A stretch of 64,000 nucleotides of DNA from contig NZ_JAMQAW010000030.1 of NCBI RefSeq assembly GCF_023701525.1, positions 124,001 to 188,000 of the forward strand. Reading direction: 5' to 3'. Positions 50,495-58,749 of this stretch are shown here, in pieces (position 1 is the first letter of the stretch; every line of letters starts with the position of its first letter). The DNA is from Streptomyces albipurpureus (lineage in GTDB: Bacteria; Actinomycetota; Actinomycetes; Streptomycetales; Streptomycetaceae). The notes beneath the pieces were generated by a model. That model did no database searches, was not told where the DNA came from, and was given only the letters and a program-made list of their open reading frames with translations. The translations under genes were made by a program, and so were the position numbers.

Positions 50495-53296
50495 CTAGCC
50501 GTCGGGGCCCCCGAGCCATCCGCCGCCCTTGCCGCTGTTGACCCCTGGAGAAGGCGATGGGCTCGGGCTGGGATCGACTCCCCCGTCGCTGTCACCGCTG
50601 CCGTTACCGCTGCCGCTTGCGCTGCCATTGCCGCTGCCGTTGCCGTTGCCCCCGGGGTCGCCGCCTTCGGTGCCGCCGAGTTCCCCGCAGTCCAATCCCC
50701 ACGGGTCACACGACTTACTCGGGGATGTGGAGGGCGACGGAGAGGGCTCCTTGCTCGCTGAGGGGGAGGAGCTCTTGCTCGGCTTCTCGCTCGGTTCCTT
50801 GGACGGGCTCGGGAGCGGGCTGGGGGGCGGGCTGGAGGCGCCACCACCCCAGACGGCCTCACCGAACGGGCCGGGCTTCGGGAACTGCTTCACCGGCTGT
50901 CCCTTGTGCACATCCGACATATACCGCTGCCAGATCTCGGACGGGAAGGACGATCCATGGATCTTCGCCTTACCGCCGGTTCCGAACATCTCCTGGAAGG
51001 CGCGGTTCTTGTTCTTCTCGTTGGAGTCGAGACGGAACATATCGATCGCGGTCGACAGCTGCGGGGTGTAACCCACGAACCAGGCGGACTTGTTGCCATC
51101 GGTCGTACCCGTCTTACCGGCGACCGGACGACCGGGGATACGAGCGTTCTTACCCGTGCCCTCGTCCTTGTCCACTACGTCCCGCAGAATGTCGGTCACC
51201 GTGTTGGCGATGACCGGGGGAAAGGCCCCGCTCGGCTCGTCCTTGTGCTTGTAGACCGTCAAGGCCCCCTTCTTGACCTCCTGGACGGAGTAGGGGTCGC
51301 GCTGCTGGCCATTGGCGGCAAAGGTTCCGTATGCACCTGCCATACGGATGGCGCTGGGGCTGGAGATGCCGATCGAGAACGACGGCACATTCGACTTGTC
51401 CAGGGAGGACTCCAGCAGTCCGGCGTTGCTGGCCGCCTCCCGAACCTGCGGGATGCCGATGTCCATACCGAGCTGAACGAAGGGGGAGTTGGCCGAGACG
51501 ATCATGGCATCGCGAAGATTGATGTTCTTGTACGACTGATCGTTGTCGTTGACCTGCAGCCACTCCTTCCCTTCCTCGTTCCGCCAGACACTGCCGTCAT
51601 AGCGCTTGATCTTCAGCTTGTTCTTGCCGTTGTAGATGGCCTTGTCGGGATCGACGAGCGTGCGCTCTTCCAGCGACTGGTTCTCGCCGAGTTTGGGATC
51701 GCGCACACCGTCTGTCATCGCCGCTGCGAGGACGAACGGCTTGAACGTCGATCCGACCTGGGCACCGGTCTCATTGGCGTTGTTGATGAAGTGCCGGGTG
51801 GCATCCTCACCGCCGTATATGGCCACGATCTTCCCGGTGGACGGCTCCACCGAAGCGCCGCCGAACTGCACGAAAGTATCGTATTTAGGGCGCTTCTTTG
51901 GGTCGATGTTCTTCTTGTAGACGTCCGCGATGGTCTTTTCGAGCTTTTTGACCTTCGACTTGTTGAACGTCGTGTGGATCTCATAGCCGCCCTGGGCCAG
52001 ATCCTTGGCGGTAATGCCCCTGTCGTTCTTGCTCAGGAAATTCGCCTTGGCAAGGTCCACCAGATAACCGACCTGCCCACCGAGCTTGGCACCCTTTTTA
52101 ATGGGCTTCGGCATGGGATATCCGGCCTGGATGTGCTGATCCCGCTCGGCGGAATCGAGATGCCCGTCCTTCACCATCTGGTCGAGGATCCAACTCCACC
52201 GCTCGGCGGCCCTCTTGTAGTTCTTCGCCTGGGTCGCCGCCGGGTCGATGTCGATCGCGCCCGCCGGGTCGAAGTACGTGGGGCCTTTCAGCAGCGCGGC
52301 GAGAACCGCGCTCTGGCTGGCGGTGAGCTTGTTGGCGTCCGTCTCGTAGTACGTACGGGCCGCCGCCTGGATGCCGTAGGCACCCCGCCCGTAGTACGAG
52401 GTGTTCAGATAGCCGGCCATGATGTCGGACTTCTTCACCTGGTTATCGATTTTCATCGAGATGAAGAGTTCCTTGAACTTTCGGCTCAGCGTCTGCGACT
52501 GGTCGCGGAGCCGGTTGTTCTTCACATACTGCTGGGTGATGGTGGAGCCGCCCTGGGTCTGGCCTCCCTTGGCCATGTTCACCAGCGCCCGGCTGATGCC
52601 CATCGGGTCAATTCCCTCATCACTCCAGAACGTCTTGTTCTCGGCGGAGATGACGGCATTCTGCATATGCAGGGGGATCTGCTCGAAGTCGACGTTCTGC
52701 CGGTTGATCTCACCACCGGTGGCGGCCATCTGGGTTCCGTCGTCCCAGAGGTAGACGTTGTTCTGCGCCGTAGCCGCCTTATCCGGGTCCGGCACCCCCA
52801 CCATGGCGTACGCGACTGTCGCCGCGGCCATCAGTGTGCCGATGAAGCCCAGGCAGATGCCGGTGGCGAGCTTCCACGACGGCACCCAACGGCCCCAGCC
52901 GTCCTTGTCGCGCCGTGGATAGTCGATGAGTCGCCGCTTCCCGGGGTCTCCGCCGTACCGGGGTCCATCGGGACCCCGGCCACCACCGCCACCACCACGA
53001 CGACCGCCCCCGCGGCCACCCGCGCCCGCACCGCTGTCCATCCGTCGGCGGCCACCACCGCCTTGTGCGGCACGACGGCTTTCGGCCCGGCCTCCGTACG
53101 AACGGCCTTCCCCCTGTGAGGTGGAATCCCCGTACGACGCGGAGGGCGATTCATCGCCATAGGGCGTGGAAGCCGATCCCGCGCTGGTGCGGTGGGGCGG
53201 TGCTGCGCGACGGCCGGATGGCTGCTGGGCAGCGCGCCTGGCAGCCGCCCGCCCGCCACTCTGCGGTTGTGGCGATTTGCGACGGTGCTCGCTCAT
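50495..53296 (-). CDS. Class A penicillin-binding protein (transglycosylase/transpeptidase)
   Basis: A 933-residue bifunctional PBP. Residues 1-~140 are basic and Gly-rich; a single membrane anchor lies at ~145-165 (LATGICLGFIGTLMAAATVAYAM). The GT51 domain has AENKTFWSDEGIDPMG (catalytic Glu near 218) and GGSTITQQYVKN. The transpeptidase domain has SXXK as GSTFKP near 517, SXN as SANSPF near 610 and KTGT near 728. The last ~130 residues are Ser/Pro/Gly-rich with no PASTA domain. It polymerises and cross-links peptidoglycan. A 5' GAGGAG supports the ATG at 53294-53296. Followed by a very strong terminator. Confidence 0.94.
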   Translation of the reverse strand: MSEHRRKSPQPQSGGRAAARRAAQQPSGRRAAPPHRTSAGSASTPYGDESPSASYGDSTSQGEGRSYGGRAESRRAAQGGGGRRRMDSGAGAGGRGGGRRGGGGGGRGPDGPRYGGDPGKRRLIDYPRRDKDGWGRWVPSWKLATGICLGFIGTLMAAATVAYAMVGVPDPDKAATAQNNVYLWDDGTQMAATGGEINRQNVDFEQIPLHMQNAVISAENKTFWSDEGIDPMGISRALVNMAKGGQTQGGSTITQQYVKNNRLRDQSQTLSRKFKELFISMKIDNQVKKSDIMAGYLNTSYYGRGAYGIQAAARTYYETDANKLTASQSAVLAALLKGPTYFDPAGAIDIDPAATQAKNYKRAAERWSWILDQMVKDGHLDSAERDQHIQAGYPMPKPIKKGAKLGGQVGYLVDLAKANFLSKNDRGITAKDLAQGGYEIHTTFNKSKVKKLEKTIADVYKKNIDPKKRPKYDTFVQFGGASVEPSTGKIVAIYGGEDATRHFINNANETGAQVGSTFKPFVLAAAMTDGVRDPKLGENQSLEERTLVDPDKAIYNGKNKLKIKRYDGSVWRNEEGKEWLQVNDNDQSYKNINLRDAMIVSANSPFVQLGMDIGIPQVREAASNAGLLESSLDKSNVPSFSIGISSPSAIRMAGAYGTFAANGQQRDPYSVQEVKKGALTVYKHKDEPSGAFPPVIANTVTDILRDVVDKDEGTGKNARIPGRPVAGKTGTTDGNKSAWFVGYTPQLSTAIDMFRLDSNEKNKNRAFQEMFGTGGKAKIHGSSFPSEIWQRYMSDVHKGQPVKQFPKPGPFGEAVWGGGASSPPPSPLPSPSKEPSEKPSKSSSPSASKEPSPSPSTSPSKSCDPWGLDCGELGGTEGGDPGGNGNGSGNGSASGSGNGSGDSDGGVDPSPSPSPSPGVNSGKGGGWLGGPDG

Positions 53297-53654
53297 CGAA
53301 CGACTACTCCTCGGGCAGGCGAGACGCCTGGAAGCGGCAGTTGAGTTCCGGGCCCCGGTAGTGGATACGGACCAGACCAGACAAAGATCTCATCCGCTGA
53401 GTACCCACGGCGTTGACGTCTGGAGGCGTCCCATGGTTCCCGATGGTCGGCATCCGCACAGACTACGCACGGTCAAAGGTCGCCTAGCACTGAAGTTCAC
53501 CCCAAACCAGGCAAGTTGCTCAACATCAATTGACGATGTGACGCCGTTCACCATGTCCCCCCTTGTCGCACGCCGGACCTGGACCTATCGTGCTGATGTA
53601 TCGACTCGATACATCAGCACGACATAAGCAGCTGGGCCAGCGAAGGAGGGGATG
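53297..53654. other. Divergent region between the PBP and PadR genes
   Basis: About 355 bases. It holds the PBP promoter and, near its right end, the 33-bp PadR-type palindrome. Open frames across it are antisense continuations without family character. Confidence 0.55.
53589..53621. promoter_or_regulatory. 33-bp perfect palindrome, probable PadR operator
   Basis: CGTGCTGATGTATCGA (53589-53604) and its exact complement (53606-53621) flank a single central C. It contains ATGT and ACAT arms with eleven bases between them, close to the ATGT-N-ACAT pattern of PadR sites. It lies 33 bases upstream of the PadR start, so autoregulation, and control of the co-directional ino1, is likely. Confidence 0.82.
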
Positions 53655-54371
53655 GTGAGCAGACGCTCAGGCATCCTTGAATTCGCTGTGCTCGGCTTGC
53701 TCCGTGAGGCCCCGATGCACGGGTATGAGCTGCGCAAACGGCTCAATACCTCACTGGGAATCTTCCGAGCCTTCAGTTACGGGACCCTCTACCCCTGTCT
53801 CAAGACGCTGGTCGCCAACGGCTGGTTGATCGAGGAACCGGGAAGCGCTCCCGAGGACGCCCTGGCGGCTTCACTCTCAGGGCGCCGCGCCAAGATCGTC
53901 TACCGGTTGACGGCGGAAGGTAAGGAACACTTCGAGGAGTTGCTCTCGCACACCGGCCCGGACAGCTGGGAAGACGAGCACTTCGCAGCTCGTTTCGCCT
54001 TCTTCGGGCAGACGGAGCGCGAAGTCCGGATGCGCGTGCTGGAAGGCCGACGCAGCCGGCTGGAGGAGCGTCTGGAGAAGATGCGCGCCTCACTGGCCCG
54101 CACCCGGGAGCGCCTCGACGACTACACCCTTGAGCTCCAGCGACACGGCATGGAGTCCGTGGAGCGCGAAGTGCGCTGGCTGAATGAGCTCATCGAGAGC
54201 GAGCGGGCGGGACGGGACCAACGGCGGCCCTCCTCCGACGGCTCGCTTCAGCAGGACAACACATCTGGGTCGATGGACGGCCTGCCTCGGCTCCGGGGTT
54301 CCGAGTCCACCGGAGGCACACCTCCAGGGCGCGACACCCCGCCGAATCCGTCCAGCGACACCGTCAACTGA
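53655..54371 (+). CDS. PadR-family transcriptional regulator
   Basis: A 238-residue protein. The N-terminal winged helix covers 1-~95 (SGILEFAVLGLLREAPMHGYELRKRLNTSLGIFRAFSYGTLYPCLKTLVANGWL, then GRRAKIVYRLTAEGKEHF). A long coiled-coil C-terminal region at ~115-185 is typical of the larger PadR (Vir_act_alpha_C) proteins. A disordered Ser/Gly/Pro tail follows. The GTG at 53655 has GGAGG at better spacing than the ATG at 53652. It is 59 bases upstream of ino1 in the same direction. Confidence 0.9.
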   Translation: MSRRSGILEFAVLGLLREAPMHGYELRKRLNTSLGIFRAFSYGTLYPCLKTLVANGWLIEEPGSAPEDALAASLSGRRAKIVYRLTAEGKEHFEELLSHTGPDSWEDEHFAARFAFFGQTEREVRMRVLEGRRSRLEERLEKMRASLARTRERLDDYTLELQRHGMESVEREVRWLNELIESERAGRDQRRPSSDGSLQQDNTSGSMDGLPRLRGSESTGGTPPGRDTPPNPSSDTVN

Positions 54372-54430
54372 GACCCCGCGGTCCGCAGGGTCCCATCCGA
54401 AATATTGAAATCAAACAGGGAGCAACCGGA

Positions 54431-55513
54431 ATGGGTTCGGTTCGCGTAGCCATCGTCGGCGTGGGCAACTGCGCCGCCTCACTGGTGCAGGGCGTCGAGT
54501 TCTACAAGGACGCAGACCCGGCCGGCAAGGTGCCGGGTCTGATGCACGTCCAGTTCGGCGAGTACCACGTACGTGACGTTGAGTTCGTCGCCGCTTTCGA
54601 CGTGGACGCCAAGAAGGTCGGCCTCGACCTCTCGGACGCCATCGGCGCCAGCGAGAACAACACCATCAAGATCTGCGATGTGCCGAACACCGGCATCACC
54701 GTGCAGCGGGGCCACACCCTCGACGGTCTCGGCAAGTACTACCGCGAGACCATCGAAGAGTCCCCCGAGACTCCGGTCGACATCGTGCGGGAGCTCAAGG
54801 ACAAGCAGGTCGACGTTCTGGTCTGCTATCTCCCCGTCGGCTCTGAGGCTGCGGCGAAGTTCTACGCCCAGTGCGCCATCGATGCCAAGGTCGCTTTCGT
54901 CAACGCTCTTCCGGTCTTCATCGCCGGCACCAAGGAGTGGGCCGACAAGTTCACCGAGGCGGGCGTACCGATCGTCGGCGACGACATCAAGTCGCAGGTC
55001 GGCGCCACCATCACCCACCGGGTGATGGCGAAGCTCTTCGAGGACCGGGGTGTCATCCTGGACCGCACGATGCAGCTGAACGTCGGCGGCAACATGGACT
55101 TCAAGAACATGTTGGAGCGGGAGCGCCTGGAGTCCAAGAAGATCTCCAAGACGCAGGCCGTCACCTCGCAGATCCCCGACCGGGACATGGGCGAGAAGAA
55201 CGTCCACATCGGCCCGTCCGACTACGTGGCCTGGCTCGACGACCGCAAGTGGGCTTACGTCCGCCTTGAGGGCCGCGCATTTGGTGACGTTCCGCTGAGC
55301 CTTGAGTACAAGCTTGAGGTTTGGGACTCCCCGAACTCCGCCGGTGTCATCATCGACGCGGTGCGTGCGGCGAAGATCGCCAAGGACCGCGGCATCGGCG
55401 GCCCGATCCTCTCCGCGTCTTCGTACTTCATGAAGTCCCCGCCGGTGCAGTACTTCGACGACGAGGCCCGTGAGAACGTCGAGAAGTTCATCGCAGGCGA
55501 GGTCGAGCGCTAG
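54431..55513 (+). CDS. ino1: Inositol-3-phosphate synthase
   Basis: A 360-residue NAD+-dependent isomerase converting glucose 6-phosphate to inositol 3-phosphate, the first step to mycothiol and phosphatidylinositol in actinobacteria. Rossmann start MGSVRVAIVGVGNCAASLVQG, then GKVPGLMHVQFGEYHVRDVEFVAAFDVD, DDIKSQVGATITHRV, LNVGGNMDFKNMLERERLESKKISKT and the catalytic-Lys region. The actinobacterial short form. RBS GGGAG nine bases upstream. Its operon with PadR and the terminator at 55650 suggest repression by that regulator. Confidence 0.95.
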   Translation: MGSVRVAIVGVGNCAASLVQGVEFYKDADPAGKVPGLMHVQFGEYHVRDVEFVAAFDVDAKKVGLDLSDAIGASENNTIKICDVPNTGITVQRGHTLDGLGKYYRETIEESPETPVDIVRELKDKQVDVLVCYLPVGSEAAAKFYAQCAIDAKVAFVNALPVFIAGTKEWADKFTEAGVPIVGDDIKSQVGATITHRVMAKLFEDRGVILDRTMQLNVGGNMDFKNMLERERLESKKISKTQAVTSQIPDRDMGEKNVHIGPSDYVAWLDDRKWAYVRLEGRAFGDVPLSLEYKLEVWDSPNSAGVIIDAVRAAKIAKDRGIGGPILSASSYFMKSPPVQYFDDEARENVEKFIAGEVER

Positions 55514-55649
55514 TCGCTCGTCTCACGTCAGCAACGCTCAGGCCGCCGGTCATGGTGAACCCTTGATCTCCTGGTGGAACTGAGTAGCCGGTCTTCCCTG
55601 ACCAGTCGGCACCCATCGCCGACCGTTCATGGCCGAGCTGAACGACCGT

Positions 55650-55683
55650 GAGGGGTCCCCGGGTCATCCGCCCGGGGACCCTC
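55650..55683 (+). terminator. Terminator after ino1
   Basis: GGGTCCCCGGG and CCCGGGGACCC form an exact 11-bp stem across a 7-base loop, ~140 bases after the ino1 stop and just before the MFS gene. Confidence 0.75.
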
Positions 55684-55705
55684 CGCATGTGTGACGCTTG
55701 ATCAC

Positions 55706-56980
55706 ATGCCTGCCGTACGGGATCTGCGCGTACTTCTGCGCCTGACCAACTTCCGCCGACTGCTGGCAGTACGTCTGCTTTCCCAGTCCGCCGATGGGGT
55801 CTACCAGGTTGCCCTCGCCACCTATGTGGTGTTCTCCCCGGAGAAGCAGACCTCGCCCGCGGCCATCGCCTCGGCCATGGCCGTACTGCTGTTGCCCTAC
55901 TCACTCATCGGCCCGTTCGCCGGAGTGCTCCTTGACCGCTGGGAGCGACGGCAGGTCTTTCTCTACGGGAATCTGCTGCGAGCCCTGCTCGCGAGTAGCA
56001 CCGCCGTGCTGATCCTGATCTCCGTTCCCGACTGGATCTTCTACGCCTCGGCCCTATCCGTTACCGCCGTCAATCGCTTTGTACTGGCAGGCCTCTCGGC
56101 AGCCCTCCCTCGTGTTGTCGACCAGGAACGGCTGGTGACGGCGAACGCCCTCTCCCCGACTGCCGGCACACTGGCCGCGACCGCCGGTGGCGGACTCGCC
56201 TTTGCGGTCCGACTGGTCTCGGAGGACTCCGATGCCGCGGTCGTACTTCTGGGAGCAGTGCTGTACCTCTGCTCGGCGCTGGCCTCCCTGCGCATGGGCC
56301 GACAGCTACTGGGCCCCGATCCGGAACGCGTCCAGCCTCGACTGACTGCCGCACTCGCCTCCACCGCTCGCGGGCTCAGCGACGGCCTGCGCCACCTCAA
56401 GGAGCGCCCGACGGCAGCCCGAGTACTGGCCGCGATGACCTTGATGCGCTTTAACTACGGCGCGCTGACCGTGATGGTCCTCATGCTGTGCCGCTATGCC
56501 TGGTACGACAATGAGCAGGACGGCCTTGCACTCCTCGGGATCGCCGTAGCCGTCTCGGGGGCCGGCTTCTTTGCCGCGGCCGTACTGACTCCCTGGGCGA
56601 TCCATCGATTCGGCCGATATGGCTGGGTGGTCCTCTGCGCAGGAGCGGCGGCCGTCCTTGAACCCGCGCTGGGGCTGTTCTTCGCGCCCGGACCCATACT
56701 GATCGCCGCCTTCGTCCTGGGGTTCATCACCCAGGGCTCAAAGATCACCACCGATACGGTCGTGCAGACCTCGGTGGATGACGCCTATCGCGGGCGGATC
56801 TTCTCTCTCTACGACGTGCTGTTCAACGTCGCTTTCGTGGGTGCGGCTGCCGTTGCGGCGCTCATACTGCCTCCCGATGGGCGGTCCGTTCAGCTCGTCG
56901 TCCTGGTCGCCCTGATCTACGCGGCAATCGCCGTGACCATGAGCCGCTGGAGTCGAGTAGCCGAGAAGGAAGCTCCATAA
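55706..56980 (+). CDS. MFS transporter
   Basis: A 425-residue transporter with twelve predicted helices and the DGVYQVALATYVVFSPEK, IGPFAGVLLDRWERRQVFL (motif A-like) and LSPTAGTLAATAGGGLAFAV segments of the MFS_3/EntS-like group. The first motif-A loop is intact. Substrate unknown. The ATG at 55706 is preferred; a GTG five codons upstream is possible. It is separated from ino1 by a terminator and followed by two parS palindromes. Confidence 0.87.
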   Translation: MPAVRDLRVLLRLTNFRRLLAVRLLSQSADGVYQVALATYVVFSPEKQTSPAAIASAMAVLLLPYSLIGPFAGVLLDRWERRQVFLYGNLLRALLASSTAVLILISVPDWIFYASALSVTAVNRFVLAGLSAALPRVVDQERLVTANALSPTAGTLAATAGGGLAFAVRLVSEDSDAAVVLLGAVLYLCSALASLRMGRQLLGPDPERVQPRLTAALASTARGLSDGLRHLKERPTAARVLAAMTLMRFNYGALTVMVLMLCRYAWYDNEQDGLALLGIAVAVSGAGFFAAAVLTPWAIHRFGRYGWVVLCAGAAAVLEPALGLFFAPGPILIAAFVLGFITQGSKITTDTVVQTSVDDAYRGRIFSLYDVLFNVAFVGAAAVAALILPPDGRSVQLVVLVALIYAAIAVTMSRWSRVAEKEAP

Positions 56981-56990
56981 GGCGCCCATG

Positions 56991-57028
56991 CGAAGGGGTG
57001 ATGTTTCACGTGAAACATCACCCCTTCG
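56991..57028. promoter_or_regulatory. parS site within a 38-bp perfect palindrome
   Basis: The core GTTTCACGTGAAAC is at 57003-57016 and symmetry extends twelve further bases on each side (CGAAGGGGTGAT...ATCACCCCTTCG). Placed ten bases after the MFS stop, the RNA could also form a long stem, so it may double as a terminator. Confidence 0.9.
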
Positions 57029-57067
57029 CTACTCGCCGCCTCGGAGAACCGCCCGAGATGGTGGTCT

Positions 57068-57097
57068 GGCTCGATGTTTCACGTGAAACATCGAGCC
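57068..57097. promoter_or_regulatory. parS site within a 30-bp perfect palindrome
   Basis: The core is at 57076-57089, with eight more symmetric bases each side (GGCTCGAT...ATCGAGCC), and two further matched pairs beyond one mismatch. It is nine bases from the cca stop and 73 bases from the neighbouring parS. Confidence 0.9.
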
Positions 57098-57105
57098 GGA
57101 CCCGC

Positions 57106-58548
57106 CTACTCCTGTGTCGCCCACCACTCCTTGAGCGCGGCAATCGCAGCCCCTTGATCCATCGGGCCATTTTCCAGACGTAGCTCCAAGAGGAAGGCGT
57201 ACGCCTGGCCGATCACCGGTCCGGGACCCACCCCAAGGACTTCCTGGATCTGATTGCCATTGAGGTCAGGCCTGATCGAATCCAGCTCCTCCTGCTCCTT
57301 CAGCTGGTCAATCCGCGCCTCAAGCCCGTCATAAGCGTGGGAGAGAGCACTTGCCTTGCGCTTGTTGCGGGTGGTGCAGTCCGAACGGGTCAGCTTGTGC
57401 AGTCGAGTCAGCAGCGGACCGGCGTCACGGACATAGCGGCGCACTGCCGAGTCCGTCCACTCGCCGGCCCCATAGCCGTGGAACCTCAGATGGAGCTCCA
57501 CCAACCGCGAGACGTCCTTGATCATCTCGTTGGAGTACTTCAGCGCGGTCATCCGCTTCTTGGTCATCTTCGCGCCCACCACCTCGTGGTGATGGAAGGA
57601 GACCCGACCGTCCTTCTCAAAGCGTCGCGTCCTCGGCTTGCCGATGTCATGGAGCAGGGCGGCCAGCCTCAGCACCAGATCGGGGCCATTCTCTTCAAGA
57701 TCGATAGCCTGCTCCAGAACGGTCAAGGAGTGCTCGTAGACATCCTTGTGCCGATGATGTTCATCGCTCTCCAGCCGAAGGGCTGGTAGCTCAGGAATCA
57801 CCTGCTCGGCCAGACCGGAGTCGACCAGGAGCGCCAGGCCCTTGCGGGGGTGCGCGGAGAGGATGAGCTTGTTCAGCTCTTCCCGCACCCTCTCCGCGGA
57901 GACGATCTCTAGGCGGTCCGCCATGTCCTTCATGGCGGAGACGACCTCAGGTGCCACCTCGAAATCCAACTGAGCCGCAAACCGAGCCGCCCGCATCATC
58001 CGCAATGGATCATCCGAGAAGGACTCTTCCGGCGTGCCGGGAGTCCGCAGCAGCCTGGCGGCAAGGTCCTCCAGACCGTTGTGCGGATCGATGAACTCTT
58101 TTTCGGGTAGGGCAACCGCCATGGCGTTCACCGTGAAATCACGGCGTACGAGGTCTTCCTCGATCGACTCGCCATAGGAGACCTCGGGCTTCCGCGATGT
58201 CCTGTCGTACGCCTCGGAGCGGTAGGTCGTGACCTCGATCTGATAGCCGTCCTTCTGGGCACCGACGGTCCCGAAGGCAATGCCCACGTCCCAGACCGAA
58301 TCCGCCCAGGGGCGGATGATCTTCAGTACATCCTCAGGGCGGGCATCCGTCGTAAAGTCGAGATCGTTGCCGAGTCTGCCGAGCAGCGCGTCCCGGACGG
58401 AGCCCCCCACCAGCGCGAGGCTAAATCCCGCATCCTGAAAACGGCAGGCGAGGTCGTCGGCGACAGGAGCTACTCGCAGTAGCTGTGTCACCGCGCGTTG
58501 TTGCACCTGGTTCAATGCGGTGGGGATGTCTTCATTGGCGTTCGGCAC
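57106..58548 (-). CDS. cca: CCA tRNA nucleotidyltransferase with HD domain
   Basis: A 480-residue class II nucleotidyltransferase that adds or repairs the 3' CCA of tRNAs. Head: LVGGSVRDALLG and NDLDFTTDARP, giving the two catalytic carboxylates; EEDLVRRDFTVNAMAVAL; DDPLRMMRAARFAAQLDFEV and AERVREELNKL (NTP-template helix). An HD domain follows (LLHDIGKPRTRRF near residue 300), typical of actinobacterial CCA enzymes, which may give phosphodiesterase/phosphatase activity. Divergent from the DUF6049 gene. Confidence 0.95.
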   Translation of the reverse strand: MPNANEDIPTALNQVQQRAVTQLLRVAPVADDLACRFQDAGFSLALVGGSVRDALLGRLGNDLDFTTDARPEDVLKIIRPWADSVWDVGIAFGTVGAQKDGYQIEVTTYRSEAYDRTSRKPEVSYGESIEEDLVRRDFTVNAMAVALPEKEFIDPHNGLEDLAARLLRTPGTPEESFSDDPLRMMRAARFAAQLDFEVAPEVVSAMKDMADRLEIVSAERVREELNKLILSAHPRKGLALLVDSGLAEQVIPELPALRLESDEHHRHKDVYEHSLTVLEQAIDLEENGPDLVLRLAALLHDIGKPRTRRFEKDGRVSFHHHEVVGAKMTKKRMTALKYSNEMIKDVSRLVELHLRFHGYGAGEWTDSAVRRYVRDAGPLLTRLHKLTRSDCTTRNKRKASALSHAYDGLEARIDQLKEQEELDSIRPDLNGNQIQEVLGVGPGPVIGQAYAFLLELRLENGPMDQGAAIAALKEWWATQE

Positions 58549-58749
58549 AACAGAAGAGGGTACGTGGCCCTGGCCGTCGAGACGTCCTTCTTTACCTCTG
58601 ACCCCATGCTGGCCTCGCCCTCAGACGATCGACGTCCCTGAAAATGCCGTCTACCCCGAGTTAGAGCGGTATCCGGCTATCCGTTGCGATCTTGTAAGAC
58701 ACTCCGCGGCACTTCAGCACAGCGCACCTCGTTACCATGCGTGGACGCA

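Noticed and set aside
51165..51180. Single TTGTCCACT DnaA-box-like sequence in the PBP gene
   Set aside because: One isolated imperfect site inside a coding region is expected by chance, unlike the cluster at 42084-42346.
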